From: Candidatus Dojkabacteria bacterium
Lineage (GTDB): Bacteria > Patescibacteriota > Dojkabacteria > GCA-002793355
Direction: 5' to 3'
Assembly (NCBI GenBank): GCA_027033525.1
Contig: JALVLD010000169.1
Coordinates: 1 to 7,104 of the forward strand
Length of the DNA: 7,104 nucleotides
The notes below the pieces were generated by a model that saw nothing but the letters and a program-made list of their open reading frames with translations, did no database searches and was not told the DNA's origin. The stretch's first letter is position 1; every line of letters starts with the position of its first letter. The position numbers and the translations under genes are program-made. Shown here one piece after another: positions 5,638-7,104 of the stretch.

Positions 5638-6420
5638 TCACTTCTTGCTTGGTGCATTATTTTGTTGCTTTGTATCCTGTTTCTGCGAAGCCCCCTTTTG
5701 CTCCTTTTGATCTGTACCCTTTTTAGAAGCCTTTTTGTTTATTATAGAGCGAAGCTTTTTGTTGATAACAGGTGCAATTTCTCGAATTAAAGGCAAGCGT
5801 ACAATCCCCCCACCGATTGTGTATTTGTAAGGCACTTCTGTGTAAAGGATTAAGCTGTTTTGGAGTGGTGCTAAATGTTCAGCCATCCAGTCATTTTCTA
5901 GTCGAGCAAGCTCACTTGCTTTGTAGTCTTCTTTGACTTTGTCTTTAACTTCTTCGAATTTTTTATCTTTGTATTGAGGATTTTGTTTTTTAGTTTTATC
6001 AAAGAAGTCCTTTAGTTCTTTTTCTGAAGGCTCTTTGTATTTTGACTCCACAAGTTTTTTAAGGAGTAGTTGTGCCTTGATTAGATCTCTAAAGCTTTTT
6101 TCATCGAATCCTTGTGACGCTAAAGCTTGTTTAAAATTCTTTTCTCCTCCATATTTCTTTTTAAGGTCGTTTATTTGTTTGTTTATCTCCTCGTTGGAGA
6201 TGCTAACTCGCCGTTTTTTAGCCTCTTTAAATACAACAGCTTTTGCCAGTTCGACTTGGATGATTTGGTTTGCCGTAGTTGGCATCTTAGAGTGTAGTAA
6301 TTGGCGAACTACTACAGACTTAGGAATAGTATATCCATCTGCTTCAGCTATAATGGTGTTTTTGTAGTAAAGTTGTAAGAGACCATCTATTGCAAGCAAG
6401 GCTATTGTGATAAGGACCAA
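5638..6420 (-). CDS. Membrane-anchored SurA_N-domain (peptidyl-prolyl isomerase-like) chaperone; N-terminus apparently shifted in frame
   Basis: From the in-frame TTG at 6420 the product has 260 residues. A single hydrophobic segment ('VLITIALLAIDGLLQLYY', 2-19) acts as signal anchor. A SurA_N-like helical domain follows (about 27-125): a 'EADGYTIPKSVVVRQLL' strand-helix, 'IIQVELAKAVVFKEAKKRRVSISNEEINKQI', and 'FDEKSFRDLIKAQLLLKKLVE'. Then comes the second arm 'PSEKELKDFFDKTKK...FEEVKDKVKEDY'. No parvulin isomerase domain is seen, so a holdase/foldase role outside the membrane is inferred, not catalysis. The last 35 residues are a Lys/Gln-rich, low-complexity tail. The TTG is probably not the true start: the same frame is open upstream to 6486 and encodes a basic stretch, while a better ATG at 6505 lies one base out of frame. 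A real start at 6505 with a frameshift would add about 28 residues. Confidence 0.8.
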   Translation of the reverse strand: MVLITIALLAIDGLLQLYYKNTIIAEADGYTIPKSVVVRQLLHSKMPTTANQIIQVELAKAVVFKEAKKRRVSISNEEINKQINDLKKKYGGEKNFKQALASQGFDEKSFRDLIKAQLLLKKLVESKYKEPSEKELKDFFDKTKKQNPQYKDKKFEEVKDKVKEDYKASELARLENDWMAEHLAPLQNSLILYTEVPYKYTIGGGIVRLPLIREIAPVINKKLRSIINKKASKKGTDQKEQKGASQKQDTKQQNNAPSKK

Positions 6421-6505
6421 TTTTTTAACTAGTCTTGCAGCACTGGCGGGGATAGCCAGTTTGACTTTTGGTAGACTAACCTTTGCTTATTTTTTTGCGA
6501 GCCAT
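6421..6505 (-). other. Probable original N-terminal coding segment of the surA-like gene, interrupted by a one-base shift
   Basis: Reading the minus strand, ATG at 6505-6503 gives 'MARKKISKG' and then stops at TAG (6478-6476). The frame of the surA-like gene is open from 6486 (after a TAA at 6489-6487) and reads 'SLPKVKLAIPASAARLVKK' straight into the hydrophobic anchor at 6420. Removing one base between about 6486 and 6479 (for example one G or T of AAAGGTT) joins the two into a basic cytosolic leader followed by the membrane segment, the usual layout for inner-membrane anchored SurA_N proteins. No in-frame ATG or GTG exists in the extension. A mutation, an assembly error or a programmed shift would all look the same here. 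Confidence 0.55.
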
Positions 6506-6544
6506 ATTTTTTATGTAATAAAATTATTTCTTGCTGTTAGCAAT

Positions 6545-6550
6545 ATTATA
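6545..6550 (-). promoter_or_regulatory. Candidate -10 box (TATAAT) for the surA-like gene
   Basis: On the minus strand a perfect TATAAT lies at 6550-6545, just after the stop of the upstream peptidase gene and 39 nt before the ATG at 6505, giving an expected leader of about 30 nt. No good -35 hexamer is seen 16-18 nt upstream (the sequence there overlaps the peptidase 3' end). The spot fits independent transcription of the surA-like gene. Confidence 0.45.
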
Positions 6551-6557
6551 CACGATT

Positions 6558-7104
6558 TTACTTAAGGTGGTAGTATATAGAAATAAGGCCACCACCGTGG
6601 TCTATAAGTACGTATTTAGAACCATATCTATCTACACCTCTGTATAACGTACCACCGAGTACGGCATAAACTGGAGCCCCTTCACCTGTTTGATTAAAGC
6701 AAGCATAGGTCGGTAGGCTCTTAAACCAACCTGTGCGATAAATATAGCTTGGACATTTTATTGTATATTTATTTTTGCAATACTTGCTTCCATTGTGGAG
6801 TCCGTTAGCCATGCTTACCATATCTAGGGCATAACCTTCATGAAACCATTGAGTTATGCGAGCACCATTTTCTGGTGTACGGGCGTTACCGGGATGTAGG
6901 TATCCGCCTGATACGTGTAGATATCCGCGGAGCGGATTTACAGGGACACGATTTTTATACATCGCAAAATGGAGATGAGAGCCGAATGAACATCCAGTAT
7001 GGCCTTGATATCCAACAATTGTGCCTTTAGCAACAGTACTACCATTGCCAGGGAGGTTCCCTTCGGCCCACATTTGAAGCAAAATGTCGGTAAGTGCTTT
7101 ATCT
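6558..7104 (-). CDS. M23 (LytM) family peptidase, 3' part, with a trailing half-LytM domain
   Basis: The gene runs off the window edge: the frame is open to 7103, so only the last 181 residues are seen. The first 60 or so hold the second half of a LytM peptidoglycan-endopeptidase domain: 'STVAKGTIVGYQGHTG' followed by 'SFGSHLHFAMYKN', with the zinc HxH at 6977-6969, and 'VPVNPLRGYL', the usual close of the domain. A second block then resembles the first half of another LytM domain: 'ARITQWFHEGYALDMV', 'GEGAPVYAVLGGTLYRGV' and 'YGSKYVLIDHGGGLISIYYHLK', where the protein stops. This copy lacks its own HxH strand pair, and its HxxxD reads HEGYALD, so it is probably inactive alone. Four cysteines suggest an exported protein. 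The TTG at 7082 is an internal codon, not a start. Confidence 0.8.
   Translation of the reverse strand, partial: DKALTDILLQMWAEGNLPGNGSTVAKGTIVGYQGHTGCSFGSHLHFAMYKNRVPVNPLRGYLHVSGGYLHPGNARTPENGARITQWFHEGYALDMVSMANGLHNGSKYCKNKYTIKCPSYIYRTGWFKSLPTYACFNQTGEGAPVYAVLGGTLYRGVDRYGSKYVLIDHGGGLISIYYHLK

Noticed and set aside
6035..6367. Plus-strand open frame of 110 codons opposite the surA-like gene
   Set aside because: Phe/Ser-rich product typical of reading Lys/Glu-rich coding DNA backwards; no motif and no start signals.
6531..6543. Short inverted repeat (TTGCT-GTT-AGCAA) after the peptidase gene as a terminator
   Set aside because: Only five base pairs and AT-rich; on the minus strand it is followed by a mixed A/T stretch rather than a T run, and it overlaps the expected start of the surA-like transcript.
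1..7104. Alternative genetic code with TGA read as Gly (Gracilibacteria/Absconditabacteria)
   Set aside because: TGA ends frr exactly at the family length and ends the surA-like gene; no in-frame TGA is needed in any gene.
1..7104. CRISPR arrays, tRNA or rRNA genes, insertion sequences, phage or defence genes
   Set aside because: No spaced direct repeats, cloverleaf patterns, transposase motifs or terminal inverted repeats were seen; nearly all the DNA is accounted for by the genes listed.

Overview
The window is AT-rich and densely packed, and almost entirely housekeeping. It most likely comes from a reduced bacterium of the Patescibacteria (candidate phyla radiation, CPR) type. Reasons: genes overlap or nearly touch; the classic rpsB-tsf-pyrH-frr-(uppS-cdsA-dxr)-rseP-proS block is present without pyrH, uppS, cdsA and dxr; prolyl-tRNA synthetase is the short archaeal/eukaryotic-like type; most starts lack a Shine-Dalgarno sequence; and a Lys-rich membrane-anchored SurA_N-type protein sits beside an M23 peptidase. 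TGA, TAA and TAG all act as stops, so the standard bacterial code (11) fits. The exact lineage cannot be named from this sequence.

Left part (1-3799, + strand): the 3' end of a gene ending in a helix-hairpin-helix (by synteny probably rpsB), then tsf, frr, rseP and proS. Junctions are a 14-nt overlap, a 13-nt overlap, an ATGA overlap and a 3-nt gap, which implies one transcript. Middle (3783-5523, + strand): a strong extended -10 promoter placed so that rpsU (bS21) may be read from a leaderless mRNA, followed by yqeY, ybeY (20-nt overlap) and a long-form hpf. The genes seen here span elongation (EF-Ts), ribosome recycling (RRF), tRNA-Pro charging, a small-subunit protein, rRNA maturation (YbeY) and ribosome hibernation (HPF), with one intramembrane protease embedded.

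The + strand block ends at a GC-rich perfect hairpin (5582-5612) lying between convergent genes. Right part (5638-7104, - strand): a membrane-anchored SurA_N-like chaperone whose N-terminus appears split by a one-base frame shift, and upstream of it the 3' part of a secreted M23 (LytM) peptidase. In that protein an HxH half-domain is followed by a second N-terminal LytM half that stops before its own HxH. Both are probably cell-envelope proteins.

No CRISPR array, tRNA, rRNA, insertion sequence or defence system is visible, and I see no clearly new multi-gene system. The points most worth checking are the candidate leaderless promoter, the apparent SurA-like frameshift, the half-LytM tail, the reduced operon with an archaeal-type ProRS, and atypical residues in RseP.
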